Assembly: GCA_030430755.1 (NCBI GenBank)
Contig: JAUIKO010000001.1
Location: 350,980-414,979 of the forward strand
DNA length: 64,000 nt
Source of the DNA: Fimbriimonadia bacterium
GTDB lineage: Bacteria > Armatimonadota > Fimbriimonadia > Fimbriimonadales > Fimbriimonadaceae
Direction of reading: 5' to 3'
The notes beneath the pieces are model-generated. The model was not told the origin of the DNA. It saw nothing but the letters and a program-made list of their open reading frames with translations, and made no database searches. The position numbers and the translations under genes were made by a program. How positions within the stretch are numbered: the first letter of the stretch is position 1; each line of letters begins with the position of its first letter. This document shows positions 45,427 through 54,980 of the stretch, piece by piece.

Positions 45427-46662
45427 ATGAAAATTTTAAATATCAAAATCTTACAGAATATATCTCTTCCCCTCTTTTTACTCCTTATTATATCATGCAA
45501 TAAAAACGAAGACAAAATTCTTTTCCTAGATCGCCAAAAAGAACCAAAGTATTTACCATCTAAAAGTAATCCAACTAAATTTGATCAACTTATCTTCTCC
45601 GCAATTGAAGCTGAAAAACTTTGTACAGAGTATACACACAGAGTGAATTTCACAGCAGGTCAAAAATTAAAAATCATGCATCTTCTCTCCAAAGTGTCCA
45701 CTCATGTTAAACATATCGTTTCCCACTACAACGAGATTCTATTTATTTTTACTCCGGTAGATATGAATGAAAGTTACGACTATCTAAATGGTTGGGCGAT
45801 GATTTCTAAAGCATTTATTTGGCAAATGGAGTACGCAATTAGTAATCAGAACTATGATGCTGCATGCGAATGGTTTTTATCTACGCAACAGTTTGGAAAT
45901 ATTTTACTAAAGGGTGATGCAACCCATGCTTCTCTAGGATTAAATATAATCAATGAGTCCAGAAGACATATGGTTAATATCATCAAAAGGTTTAATATAT
46001 CTCAATTAAATTTTCTTCATACGAAACTCTCGACGATATGCAAAACGGGTTGGAATTTTTCTTTAACCATGGATCATGAATATCTGAACATTAAAAACTG
46101 GATTGACACCTTAGAAGTTGCTTTTTTTCATAAAAAGATGAACTATCTAAACCAAATCCTAAAGAATGATTCTAAAGAACCCATAAAATATCTCAATAAA
46201 TTACATAAAAAAAACATTGTAGATCAAAAAAACTTTTTCTACAAACTTCGTCTAGAAGCTGAACAAGAGTATGAAATAAGTCTTAAAAATTCGAAATATC
46301 CGTTAGCATTAAGATCTTCCTATCCAACATATCCGAAAAAAAATAGACCATGGAAACGTTTTTCTAAACACTTTTTTTCAGGATTAAAATCTTTGCAACC
46401 CTGTTTTGATCAAATGGAAGCTAGAACTAAGTTATTTACAATATACTGCATGATCTATTTGAATATTAAAACAAATCACTTGTCTTTACCTGATTTGTCA
46501 AAAGTATCAAAAACGATTACTACAGATCCTTATACAGGTAAAGATTTTATATACTACTCAGAAGGCGTTCATTTTAAACTGTACAGTGTTGGTGAAAATC
46601 TGACCGATGATGGTGGTATTAGTAATGAAACTGGAACATATCCAGATCTAATCCTCATGTAG
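45427..46662 (+). CDS. Putative lipoprotein, 411 aa, unknown function
   Basis: The N-terminus is a lipoprotein signal: MKILNIKILQNISLPLFLLLIISC with the lipobox LIISC and the lipidated Cys at residue 24, followed by Asn-Lys-Asn. The mature part is helical and charged, with no membrane segment and no motif I recognise (a central WEWFLSTQQF-like helical region, a late YTGKDFIYYSEGVHFKLYS strand region, and a Gly-rich DDGGISNETG end). The last 60 residues look like the C-terminal pilin-like or substrate-type beta stretches seen in some lipoproteins, but I cannot name the family. It lies 51 bases upstream of the glycoside-hydrolase-like gene on the same strand. Confidence 0.7.
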   Translation: MKILNIKILQNISLPLFLLLIISCNKNEDKILFLDRQKEPKYLPSKSNPTKFDQLIFSAIEAEKLCTEYTHRVNFTAGQKLKIMHLLSKVSTHVKHIVSHYNEILFIFTPVDMNESYDYLNGWAMISKAFIWQMEYAISNQNYDAACEWFLSTQQFGNILLKGDATHASLGLNIINESRRHMVNIIKRFNISQLNFLHTKLSTICKTGWNFSLTMDHEYLNIKNWIDTLEVAFFHKKMNYLNQILKNDSKEPIKYLNKLHKKNIVDQKNFFYKLRLEAEQEYEISLKNSKYPLALRSSYPTYPKKNRPWKRFSKHFFSGLKSLQPCFDQMEARTKLFTIYCMIYLNIKTNHLSLPDLSKVSKTITTDPYTGKDFIYYSEGVHFKLYSVGENLTDDGGISNETGTYPDLILM

Positions 46663-46699
46663 TTTATTCTATGACTTCATTTAAACGAGGAATAAAATA

Positions 46700-46705
46700 T
46701 ATAAT
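46700..46705 (+). promoter_or_regulatory. Candidate -10 box of the GHL10-like gene
   Basis: TATAAT ends 8 bases before the ATG at 46714. Transcription would begin almost at the start codon and give a leaderless message. The stretch is AT-rich and no -35 box is clear, so it is tentative. Confidence 0.35.
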
Positions 46706-46713
46706 ATACGAGT

Positions 46714-48462
46714 ATGAGTATAAAGTTTATCAAATTTTCATGGATCAGACTAATAAAGCTTCCTATACAATACACATGGATTTCTGTATTTTTTTTAGTA
46801 ATACTTCCTTCTTATGCAACGGAAGAAATACGAATTTATCCAGAAAGTAAAAGTCAAGAAAAAATCATTTGGATTGATGCTGGGGCTAATCTATCCAAAT
46901 TTAACACAATTGAAAAAGTTAAACAATTAGTCAGAAAATTGAAAAATATAGGTTTTACAACCATTGTCCTAGAAGTGAAACCGATTGTAGGTTATACCAT
47001 TTATCCAAGTCAGTACACAGATAAGTTAACAGAATGGATTCCTGGTAATAAATCTAAGCAATTTCTACCTTTATCCTTTGACCCTTTAGAAATATTCTGT
47101 AAAGAATCAAAATTACAAAATATGAAGTTATTAGCTAGTCTAAATGCTTTTTCAGAAGGTCATACCTTATCTCACTTAAATCCATCTGGTTCTGGTATAG
47201 GTCCTGGATATCATAGAGAAGATCAGCAATCTGTTTTGTTAGAAAGCTGGCCAGTACTTAGAATTTATAAAAAAAATAATTTTAACAGCTCTATTTATTC
47301 GACTGTTCTACATGAAAAAACAAATTCTTATTCTTCAGTAGATGATAAAGCTTATATTTTCACTTCTTCTAGCAAACTTCCATCCCTTACATCAAGCTAC
47401 ACCCTTTTTTCTATTAACAAACAGCATAAAATCGTTGATATATCGCAAAATAAACTTCCTTCTTATCATCCAGATGCATTTGTCTATATTCTAATTAAAA
47501 ACAGTGCAGCCAAGAACATCTTGAATTCCATAGCAGTAGGTGATCATATTAAAATTGCTGCTAAACATTATACGCTTCCAATTTCTAAGAAAAAGAATTA
47601 TCAAATTCCATTAATGATGAACCCTGTTAATAAAAATGTGCAAAAAAATGCACTAAAATTTATTCAAGAAATATTAAATAAATACCCAGTGGATGGAATT
47701 ATTTACGATGATCGATTGAGATACGCTGGTGAAGAAGCAGACTTTAGTTTATATACCAAATATCTATTTGAGGATTATATAGGAAAGAAAATAAACTGGG
47801 ATAAAGATATTTTCAGTTACACATACTCATTAACTTTAAATCGAAATAAAATTAAGGGGAAATATTGGAAAGAGTGGAACTATTGGCGATCTGCTCATAT
47901 GGAACTATTTTTGATGAAAGTAAGAAATATGATTAAAAAACAGAATCCTGATACACTTTTTGGGATATATGTAGGCGGTAATTTCTCAGAGTATCTTAAA
48001 TATGGAATAAACTATTCTTCTAAAAAGAATAGGCATTTCCAATCATCTCATGATAAATACCGAACAACTGGTATCGCTAAATGGTTGGATTTTATCATTC
48101 CAGGCTATTACTATAGAATACCAACGATTGAATTAGCTAAGAAGAAAAAGAGTAGTCTTGCTTTTACGATTGAATCAGGATGTAAGCTTATTAATAAAGT
48201 GATAGCAGGTGATACTCTTATCTATCCTGGTGTTATGCTAGATAAATTCAAGGAAAACCCAAGCCTACTAGGTTCAGCTATCCATACATGTCTTAAATAT
48301 TGCAATGGTGTTATGATTTTTGATCTATCTCATGACTTAAATCTATATGAACACATTATTTCTAAAACATTTCAAAACCACACAAATTCTGAAATAGAAA
48401 TACATGCAAAAGATGATTCGTCTATTAAAATTTACTCCGGTAAAGAAGGGATTGGTTTTTAA
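46714..48462 (+). CDS. Exported glycoside-hydrolase-like protein (GHL10 type)
   Basis: Residues 1-35 contain a membrane or signal segment (YTWISVFFLVILPSYAT, cleavage near 35). The remainder resembles the GHL10 (GH10-like, TIM-barrel) family. The first strand is EKIIWIDAGANL, then TTIVLEVKPIVGYTIYPSQY, and ESKLQNMKLLASLNAFSEGH fits the barrel pattern. The later block IINKYPVDGIIYDDRLRYAGE carries the acidic pair typical of the family. A WLDFIIPGYYYRIP segment follows, and the end has CNGVMIFDLSHDLNLYE. A 230-residue domain is inserted between the early and late strands. A role in polysaccharide or peptidoglycan processing in the periplasm is inferred; the catalytic residues cannot be fixed by eye. 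It forms a pair with the upstream lipoprotein. Confidence 0.7.
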   Translation: MSIKFIKFSWIRLIKLPIQYTWISVFFLVILPSYATEEIRIYPESKSQEKIIWIDAGANLSKFNTIEKVKQLVRKLKNIGFTTIVLEVKPIVGYTIYPSQYTDKLTEWIPGNKSKQFLPLSFDPLEIFCKESKLQNMKLLASLNAFSEGHTLSHLNPSGSGIGPGYHREDQQSVLLESWPVLRIYKKNNFNSSIYSTVLHEKTNSYSSVDDKAYIFTSSSKLPSLTSSYTLFSINKQHKIVDISQNKLPSYHPDAFVYILIKNSAAKNILNSIAVGDHIKIAAKHYTLPISKKKNYQIPLMMNPVNKNVQKNALKFIQEILNKYPVDGIIYDDRLRYAGEEADFSLYTKYLFEDYIGKKINWDKDIFSYTYSLTLNRNKIKGKYWKEWNYWRSAHMELFLMKVRNMIKKQNPDTLFGIYVGGNFSEYLKYGINYSSKKNRHFQSSHDKYRTTGIAKWLDFIIPGYYYRIPTIELAKKKKSSLAFTIESGCKLINKVIAGDTLIYPGVMLDKFKENPSLLGSAIHTCLKYCNGVMIFDLSHDLNLYEHIISKTFQNHTNSEIEIHAKDDSSIKIYSGKEGIGF

Positions 48463-48473
48463 CCTATTTTATA

Positions 48474-48809
48474 TTATTTAGGTGTAAAGCTTGTCCCGCA
48501 ACCACAGCTTCTTTTGGCATTAGGATTTTTAAATTTAAACCCACCACCGAGTAAACTTGAGTCCCAGAATAATTCTGATCCACTTAAAAATTCAGCAGAT
48601 TTCGGATCACAAATAAACTGTATATCTTGATAAAAATAAGAATAATCACTCTCTTTCGATTGGTTATCTATTTTACAAACATACTCTAGTCCAGAGCATC
48701 CTCCCCCCCTAACTCCGACTCTTACAATAAGTTTGTCTAAATTCTTCTTCTTTTTAATCGATTCGAATGGTTTTAATACATTTGGATTAATGCTTATTGG
48801 AAAATTCAT
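48474..48809 (-). CDS. sufA: A-type Fe-S carrier protein (SufA/IscA/ErpA family)
   Basis: A-type carriers receive Fe-S clusters from the scaffold and pass them to target proteins. The 111-residue product has the three conserved cysteines, Cys38 in RVGVRGGGCSGLEY and Cys102/Cys104 in KRSCGCGTSF. The LFWDSSLLGGGFKFKNPNA block matches the family. It is the last gene of the suf operon and overlaps rrf2 by 4 bases. The name SufA follows operon context; ErpA or IscA are indistinguishable by sequence alone here. Confidence 0.92.
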   Translation of the reverse strand: MNFPISINPNVLKPFESIKKKKNLDKLIVRVGVRGGGCSGLEYVCKIDNQSKESDYSYFYQDIQFICDPKSAEFLSGSELFWDSSLLGGGFKFKNPNAKRSCGCGTSFTPK

Positions 48810-49285
48810 TCTACATTCCTCAAACTGTTTCTGGTTTGCATAACATTTATATATTTAAGTTCACTGGGATCAAGTCCTTTGCTTAGATCTGCAAGAGTGA
48901 TACCATGCAGTGTTCTATCTATAGCGATCTGAATTTTCCCCCATAATGCATGTAATTTACAGCTACTAAGATGGATACACTCTTGATTATGTCCTATAAA
49001 TCTTCCACAATAATCAGCATTAAAAATTCTTCCGCCTAAACTATTAATAACATCTGATAATAAAATAGATTCAGGCTCTCTGTTCAATAAATATCCACCA
49101 TGTTGGCCACGTATACTTTTGACAAAGCCTGATCTCTTAAGCATAGACATCACTTTAGCAACATGAGGTTGTCCTATACCTTCGGCTTTTGAAATTTCCG
49201 GTATAGTAATTCCTTCTTCTCTGTTTTTTTGACAGATTAGAAGCAGAAATCTAATTCCATACTCTTCCTGTGCACTAATTTTCAT
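48806..49285 (-). CDS. Rrf2-family Fe-S-sensing transcription regulator
   Basis: Rrf2 proteins are winged-helix repressors or activators, often sensing iron-sulfur status. The 159 residues have the typical N-terminus (MKISAQEEYGIRFLLLI), the recognition helix region (EISKAEGIGQPHVAKVMSMLKRSGFVKSIRGQHGGYLL) and three Cys at 93, 103 and 109 (DYCGRF, QECIHLSSC), the usual cluster-ligand positions with somewhat different spacing from IscR. Its place inside the suf operon, next to last, suggests that it autoregulates the operon. I see no certain operator at the sufB promoter. Confidence 0.92.
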   Translation of the reverse strand: MKISAQEEYGIRFLLLICQKNREEGITIPEISKAEGIGQPHVAKVMSMLKRSGFVKSIRGQHGGYLLNREPESILLSDVINSLGGRIFNADYCGRFIGHNQECIHLSSCKLHALWGKIQIAIDRTLHGITLADLSKGLDPSELKYINVMQTRNSLRNVE

Positions 49286-49297
49286 ATTTGCTCTTAA

Positions 49298-49642
49298 CTA
49301 AAATATACCTAACTCTAGTTTAACATGATCTGGCATTCTATCAACACTAAAAGGTGGATCCCAAACAAGATTCACTTTTACGTTTTCATGATCTAGCTGT
49401 GATTTGAGTTTATTTTCCACTTCCCCAGGAAGAGTTTCTGCAACAGGGCAAGCTGGTGATGTCAGCGTCATGTCGACTTGTATTGAACCATCTTTGGGAT
49501 TAACATTCACATCATAAATTAGACCTAAGTCATAAATATTTACAGGTAGTTCTGGATCATAAATGGTTTTTAATATTTCTATTGCCTCAGATTGAAGCAG
49601 TGAGATTTCAATACTAGTTAAGTTTTTATCCATGTTTTTCAC
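49298..49642 (-). CDS. sufT: SufT / MIP18-type (DUF59) Fe-S assembly protein
   Basis: SufT (DUF59) proteins assist Fe-S cluster maturation of target proteins. The 114 residues contain the family motifs EAIEILKTIYDPELPVNIYDLGLIYDV and VDMTLTSPACPVAETLPGEV, the latter with the conserved Cys, and VKVNLVWDPPFSVDRMPD. Its start overlaps sufU by 17 bases (or 8 if the second Met is used). An Asp-Pro-Glu and Cys together are diagnostic. Confidence 0.92.
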   Translation of the reverse strand: MKNMDKNLTSIEISLLQSEAIEILKTIYDPELPVNIYDLGLIYDVNVNPKDGSIQVDMTLTSPACPVAETLPGEVENKLKSQLDHENVKVNLVWDPPFSVDRMPDHVKLELGIF

Positions 49643-50054
49643 CTTTCAATGAATTTTCTAAAGTGTGCCAAGCCAAAGTTGCACATTTGACCCTCATTGG
49701 AAATTTTTTTACACTTAAAAGAGCTTCTAGAGATCCTATATCCTTATCTATCGGAATATCTTTTGTTAGTCCTTCTCTAAATATTTTTGAAAGCTCTAAA
49801 ATCTCCTCTATCGTATAGTTTTTGACAATCTGGCACATCATTGATGCTGATGCTTGAGATATTGCACATCCTACACCTGTAAAACCAATATCGACTATTT
49901 TATTATCCTTAATTAAAAGATATACTTGCACTTTATCACCGCATAAAGGATTAAATCCATCTGCGGTATGGGTATATTCCGAAAGCTTATGAAAACATCT
50001 TGGATTTTTATTATGATCCATGATAACTTCTTGATAAAGTGACTCTAATTCCAT
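49626..50054 (-). CDS. sufU: SufU-type Fe-S scaffold / sulfurtransferase
   Basis: SufU is an IscU-like protein that takes sulfur from SufS, or serves as a cluster scaffold, in SUF systems lacking SufE. The 142 residues have Cys38-Gly-Asp40 (NPLCGDKVQV), Cys63 (GVGCAISQAS) and Cys124 (RVKCATLAWHTLE), the full set of metal ligands. The 18- to 21-residue SufU-specific insertion between the second and third Cys is present, separating it from IscU. It is followed by sufT with overlap and preceded by sufS with a 1-base overlap. Confidence 0.93.
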   Translation of the reverse strand: MELESLYQEVIMDHNKNPRCFHKLSEYTHTADGFNPLCGDKVQVYLLIKDNKIVDIGFTGVGCAISQASASMMCQIVKNYTIEEILELSKIFREGLTKDIPIDKDIGSLEALLSVKKFPMRVKCATLAWHTLENSLKGEKHG

Positions 50055-51289
50055 TATTTTATAAATATCTCCATAGATTTTTTTATTGCTTCTTCTATGA
50101 TATGAATATCACTGATTGAATTGTAATATGCAAAAGAAATTCTAGCAGTAGCAGGAACACCTAATATTTGCATCAAAGGTTGACAACAATGATGTCCAGA
50201 ACGTATCGCTATTCCATAAGAATCAAAAATTGTTGATATATCATGAGGATGTATACGATTTATGTTAAAAGAAAATACTGGTATATGGTGATGAGGATTT
50301 TTGTGCCCGTATATTTTAATCTCTTTTATTCTTGAGCACATTTCCATAAATGCATCATAAAGTAATCTTTCTTTCTGGAGAATAACGTCATATCGGGTTT
50401 CACTGATATAATCAATAGCTTGAGCTAATCCTAGTGCTCCTGCAATGGGTGGAGTTCCTGCTTCAAACTTATACGGAATTGGAGCAAAGGTTGATTCATG
50501 AAATGTTACCTGCTCAATCATTCCACCTCCTAATTGATAAGGTTCAAACTCATTTAACAGGTGTTCCTTTGCATACAGAACACCGATACCAGTAGGACCA
50601 AACATTTTATGACCCGATAGAGCATAGAAATCGGCGTTGATCTCTTTTACATTCACTTTTGTATGCGAAACAGCTTGAGCGCCATCTATAAATAGAAGTG
50701 CTCCAACTTTCTTGCAAATTCTTGAAATGGATTCAACTGGATTTACAACCCCTAAAGCATTCGATATATGAGTGACAGCAACCAGTTTAGCCCTTTCAGT
50801 GATTAGATGTTCAAATGTTGAGATTTCGAGTTCTAGTTGATCATTCATAGGAATGATTTTAAGTTTAGCTCCGGTATTTTTACATAACCTCTGCCAAGGT
50901 AGAATGTTCGCATGATGCTCTATGGGAGAAATCCATATCTCATCATCTTTTTGAATTTTCTTTTCCATGCAAAAAGAAACTAAATTAATAGCTTCAGTGC
51001 AACCTTTCGTGAAGATAATTTCATTAAATAAGGTGCCACCTAAAAACTCGGCAACTTTGGATCTAGCATTATCATATTCTAAAGTACATTCTGCAGAAAG
51101 TGAATGCGCGCTTCTATGAATATTTGAGTTCTGCATCTGATAAAATTGAGCAATCTTATTGATAACAGAGTAAGGTTTCTGTGTTGTAGCTGCATTATCT
51201 AAATAGATTAACTTTTTATCCTGCACTTTTCTTTGAAGTACAGGATAATCATGGTAAAAAGTATCTTTTTCTATATCGATTAAACTCAT
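50054..51289 (-). CDS. sufS: Cysteine desulfurase SufS
   Basis: SufS is the PLP-dependent enzyme that strips sulfur from cysteine for Fe-S assembly. The 411 residues have YLDNAATTQKP (29-39), the PLP lysine Lys228 in ALSGHKMFGPTGIG and the catalytic Cys368 in IRSGHHCCQPLM. The R-SGHHC form is that of group II desulfurases (SufS/CsdA), distinct from IscS. It lies 4 bases after sufD and overlaps sufU by 1 base, so desulfurase and acceptor are translated together. Confidence 0.95.
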   Translation of the reverse strand: MSLIDIEKDTFYHDYPVLQRKVQDKKLIYLDNAATTQKPYSVINKIAQFYQMQNSNIHRSAHSLSAECTLEYDNARSKVAEFLGGTLFNEIIFTKGCTEAINLVSFCMEKKIQKDDEIWISPIEHHANILPWQRLCKNTGAKLKIIPMNDQLELEISTFEHLITERAKLVAVTHISNALGVVNPVESISRICKKVGALLFIDGAQAVSHTKVNVKEINADFYALSGHKMFGPTGIGVLYAKEHLLNEFEPYQLGGGMIEQVTFHESTFAPIPYKFEAGTPPIAGALGLAQAIDYISETRYDVILQKERLLYDAFMEMCSRIKEIKIYGHKNPHHHIPVFSFNINRIHPHDISTIFDSYGIAIRSGHHCCQPLMQILGVPATARISFAYYNSISDIHIIEEAIKKSMEIFIK

Positions 51290-51293
51290 AACC

Positions 51294-52607
51294 TTAGTTT
51301 TTATTGTTTAGTTTATGATACAATCTTTCCTCAACATTCTTGCGTACATGATCGTTATCAATATTTTCAAGAACTTCAGCTGCAAACGCATAAATCAATA
51401 AGTTTTTAGCATCCTTTTTGGAAAGACCTCTTGCTTGTAAGTAGAACAATGGATCCTTATCCATCTTACCGACAGTACATCCATGAGTACACTTTACATC
51501 ATCTGCATAAATTTCAAGCTGAGGTTTTGTGTGAATTTTCGCATTTTCTGACAAAAGTATAGCCTGATTACTCTGTTTGGCATCTGTTTTTTGCGCATCT
51601 TGATGCACATATATCTTTCCATTAAATAAACCTGTAGAGGAATCATCCAGAATACCTTTGTAAACCTCAAAACTATAACAGTTTGGTTTAGCATGATCCA
51701 ATGATGTGTAATTTGCGCATACTTGCTGATGATCGAGGATATAAACACCATCTAGTGTGCAAGTAATATTTTCATCATCTAAATAACTAAAGATATCATT
51801 CCTAGTGAATTTACCTCCAAAAGTTAAATTACAGCTTTTAAAAATAGAATCTCTTTGCTGATAAACGCGTGAAGTATATAGATGAAAGGATTCATTACTT
51901 TCATCTTGAATCTTAACATGATGTATCGAGGCTGAAGATTCAAGATGGATATCCGTAGTAACGTTCGAATAAGCTAGAGTTTTATTCAGAGAGTAGTAAC
52001 TCTCTGATATAAAGCATGAAGAACATTTACTTGCATATATGAGTGTTTTAGTATTATGCATGTGAATATCCGTTGAATCACCTGAAGATAAGTACATACA
52101 ATGAATAGGCCTTGGCAACGACCTGTTTTTCTCAAGATGAATAAAAGTTAAATCAGTATGTTTCGCATCGTTTAAAGCTGCATATGTGTGAGTAGATTCT
52201 ACAGAATGATCAAATATGGATTTAAGTTTTTCTGGGAATTTCACTAGTGTTTCAGATAAGTTTAATATCTCTAAACCTTCTATACTGCTTACATCATCAG
52301 AGAGTTCTTGAGATAATTTACCATTAACAATAACAACATTAATGGCGTCGTTCCCAGTATTCTTTTTTTTGTTTTGTACGAATTCTTTGATATCCTCGAT
52401 CTCAAGATCCGTATCAGTCTCAGGAATAATATAGTTGTGATCCAGAAGATCTCTTATCGGGAGTGATCTCCAGTTTTCATCTTTAGGAGATGGCAAACCT
52501 AAATCTCTATGTGCTGTTAAACGTTGATGAAGAAAGCTCTTATACCATTCTGGAAGCGAGTTTGATCTTTCTTGTTGATGAATTTGTTTCTCTTTAAGAT
52601 TTATCAT
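51294..52607 (-). CDS. sufD: SufD scaffold component
   Basis: SufD pairs with SufB in the SufBC2D complex that builds Fe-S clusters. The 437 residues have the right-handed beta-helix region of the family and the late block AKIHTKPQLEIYADDVKCTHGCTVGKMDKDPLFYLQARGLSKKDAKNLL, containing the conserved KCTHGCTVG and ARGL motifs. The N-terminus is divergent but has the usual EWYKSFLHQRLTAH helical start. It lies 16 bases after sufC and 4 bases before sufS. Confidence 0.93.
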   Translation of the reverse strand: MINLKEKQIHQQERSNSLPEWYKSFLHQRLTAHRDLGLPSPKDENWRSLPIRDLLDHNYIIPETDTDLEIEDIKEFVQNKKKNTGNDAINVVIVNGKLSQELSDDVSSIEGLEILNLSETLVKFPEKLKSIFDHSVESTHTYAALNDAKHTDLTFIHLEKNRSLPRPIHCMYLSSGDSTDIHMHNTKTLIYASKCSSCFISESYYSLNKTLAYSNVTTDIHLESSASIHHVKIQDESNESFHLYTSRVYQQRDSIFKSCNLTFGGKFTRNDIFSYLDDENITCTLDGVYILDHQQVCANYTSLDHAKPNCYSFEVYKGILDDSSTGLFNGKIYVHQDAQKTDAKQSNQAILLSENAKIHTKPQLEIYADDVKCTHGCTVGKMDKDPLFYLQARGLSKKDAKNLLIYAFAAEVLENIDNDHVRKNVEERLYHKLNNKN

Positions 52608-52623
52608 TGAGTTCTCCTATAAA

Positions 52624-53391
52624 TTAAACATTAGCAGCTAACTCTTTTTCAATAAGAGAGTAACCATGTTCTTCGAGTTCCAATGCAAGCTCTTTACCAG
52701 CAGATTTAACAATTCTACCGTCCATTAAAATATGAACATAGTCTGGAGTTACATAATTTAAAATTCTTTGATAGTGAGTAACAATTAAAAATGATCGACT
52801 TGGATCTTTTAATCGATTCACTCCTTCAGAAACAATTTTGAGAGCATCGATGTCTAAACCACTATCGGTTTCATCCAACACTCCTAATGTAGGCTCTAAA
52901 ACAGCCATTTGAAAGATTTCGTTTCTTTTCTTTTCGCCACCTGAAAATCCTTCATTCACGGATCTAGAGAGCATCGATGGACTAAGTTCAAGAGCTTCCA
53001 TTTTTTTCTTAATGTAAGTCATGAATTCCATTGCATCCATCTCGGGAAGACCTAGGTATTTTCTTTTAGAGTTAAGTGCAGCTCTTAAAAAATATGCATT
53101 TCCAACTCCAGGTATCTCTACGGGATATTGGAATGCCATAAACAGTCCTCTCCAAGCTCTTTCTTCGGGTTCCAACTCAATTAAATTTTCACCTTGGAAG
53201 ATGATTTCACCTGATGTGATTTCGTAATCTTCTCTTCCTGCCAATACTTGAGCTAGGGTACTTTTCCCTGAACCGTTTGGCCCCATGATGGCATGAACCT
53301 CACCTGGCTTGATCGTTAAATTAATACCTTTTAATATTTCCTTATCTTCTATTTTTGCTTTTAAATTTTTAATTTCAATCATTTTATTCAC
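52624..53391 (-). CDS. sufC: SufC ATPase
   Basis: SufC is the ABC-type ATPase of the SufBCD scaffold, with no transport role. The 255 residues show Walker A MGPNGSGKSTL (about 37-46), the signature FSGGEKKRNEIFQMA and a Walker B with LGVLDETDSGLDIDAL, all typical of SufC. It lies 9 bases after sufB and 16 before sufD. Such ATPases are soluble, and no membrane segment is visible. Confidence 0.95.
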   Translation of the reverse strand: MNKMIEIKNLKAKIEDKEILKGINLTIKPGEVHAIMGPNGSGKSTLAQVLAGREDYEITSGEIIFQGENLIELEPEERAWRGLFMAFQYPVEIPGVGNAYFLRAALNSKRKYLGLPEMDAMEFMTYIKKKMEALELSPSMLSRSVNEGFSGGEKKRNEIFQMAVLEPTLGVLDETDSGLDIDALKIVSEGVNRLKDPSRSFLIVTHYQRILNYVTPDYVHILMDGRIVKSAGKELALELEEHGYSLIEKELAANV

Positions 53392-53400
53392 ACACCTTAT

Positions 53401-54840
53401 CTAACCTACGCTACCTTCTAAACTTACTCCTAATAACTTTTGCGCTTCTACAGCAAACTCCATAGGGAGTTCTCTGAAAACATCCTTACAGAATCCACTA
53501 ACGATCATATTCACAGCATCTTCTGCGGGTATACCCCTTTGTTTGCAATAGAATATCTGATCTTCTCCGATTTTTGAAGTAGAAGCCTCATGTTCAACTG
53601 TTGCAGAAGTATTTTTAACATCGATATAAGGAAACGTATGAGCGCCACATCGATCACCCATCAACATAGAGTCACACTGTGAGTAATTTCTAGCATTGTC
53701 TGCACCAGGATTTATTTTGACAAGACCACGATAAGTGTTCTGCCCATTCCCTGCTGAAATACCTTTTGCTACAATAGTACTCTTTGTGTTCTTGCCAATA
53801 TGGATCATTTTAGTTCCAGTATCTGCTTGCTGCTTACCTGCAGTTAAAGCAACACTGTAAAATTCACCAATGGAGTGGTCTCCTTTCAGGATAACACTTG
53901 GATATTTCCATGTGATTGCAGAACCTGTTTCAACTTGTGTCCAGGTGATTTTAGATCTCTCTGCACAAATCCCTCTTTTAGTAACAAAGTTATAGATACC
54001 ACCTTTTCCATCTTTATCCCCTGGATACCAATTCTGCACTGTTGAATATTTAATGGTTGCTCCTTTTAGGGCTACAAGCTCTACAACAGCTGCATGAAGT
54101 TGATTTTCATCTCTCATTGGTGCTGTACAACCTTCTAAGTAACTAACATATGAATCTTCATCAGCGATTATAAGAGTTCGTTCAAACTGTCCTGTTTTTG
54201 CTGCATTAATTCTAAAATATGTACTCAATTCCATAGGACAACGTACACCTTTTGGAATATACACAAAGGTCCCGTCCGTAAATACAGCTGCATTTAAGCA
54301 TGAGTAAAAATTATCTGAAACAGGAACAACAGACCCTAGATATTTTTCGACTAATTCCGGATATGTCCTTATAGCTTCCGAAATAGGACAAAAAACTACT
54401 CCTGCCTCTGTCAGTTTTTCTTTAAAGGTCGTTGCTACACTCACGCTATCAAAGACTGCGTCCACAGCAACACCTGCTAAAGCTTTTTGTTCTTCTAATG
54501 GGATACCTAACTTCTCAAATGTTCTTAATAATTCTGGATCAACTTGATCGAGACTTTTCAGTTCAGGCTTTTTCTTTGGTGCACTGTAATAGATAATGTC
54601 TTGAAAATCAATCTTAGGATAATGAACATTGTGCCATGTTGGCTCATCCATCTCCTTCCATTTTTTCAATGCCGCTAATCTCCATTTCAGCATATATTCT
54701 GGTTCTTCTTTTTTTTGAGATATGATTCTTACGATATCTTCATTTAAGCCAGGTGGAACTTGCTCATGATCAATATCGGTTGTAAATCCCCACTCGTACT
54801 CTCTATCTGTATAACTTTGTAAAAGATCTGTACTACTCAT
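53401..54840 (-). CDS. sufB: SufB scaffold component
   Basis: SufB is the main Fe-S scaffold subunit of the SufBC2D complex. The 479 residues include [27 protein letters not shown], the mid block [22 protein letters not shown] with the conserved Cys and the adjacent RIN/FERTLI pattern, and the end [35 protein letters not shown] also matches. AGGA lies seven bases before the ATG at 54840. It is first in an eight-gene operon (sufBCDSUT-rrf2-sufA) that ends against the GHL10-like gene. A 140-base spacer upstream separates it from a divergent exported protein. Confidence 0.96.
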   Translation of the reverse strand: MSSTDLLQSYTDREYEWGFTTDIDHEQVPPGLNEDIVRIISQKKEEPEYMLKWRLAALKKWKEMDEPTWHNVHYPKIDFQDIIYYSAPKKKPELKSLDQVDPELLRTFEKLGIPLEEQKALAGVAVDAVFDSVSVATTFKEKLTEAGVVFCPISEAIRTYPELVEKYLGSVVPVSDNFYSCLNAAVFTDGTFVYIPKGVRCPMELSTYFRINAAKTGQFERTLIIADEDSYVSYLEGCTAPMRDENQLHAAVVELVALKGATIKYSTVQNWYPGDKDGKGGIYNFVTKRGICAERSKITWTQVETGSAITWKYPSVILKGDHSIGEFYSVALTAGKQQADTGTKMIHIGKNTKSTIVAKGISAGNGQNTYRGLVKINPGADNARNYSQCDSMLMGDRCGAHTFPYIDVKNTSATVEHEASTSKIGEDQIFYCKQRGIPAEDAVNMIVSGFCKDVFRELPMEFAVEAQKLLGVSLEGSVG

Positions 54841-54980
54841 AACGTGTCCTGTATGGTTACAGTTTACTCTATAAAACTATACCTTTTTGTACATTTAATG
54901 ATTTTGCCTCTTTCTGCAAAAAAACTAGAAAGAATGATTTAAAATACATAAAAAAGGAACATAATGATTAGTATATCTTT

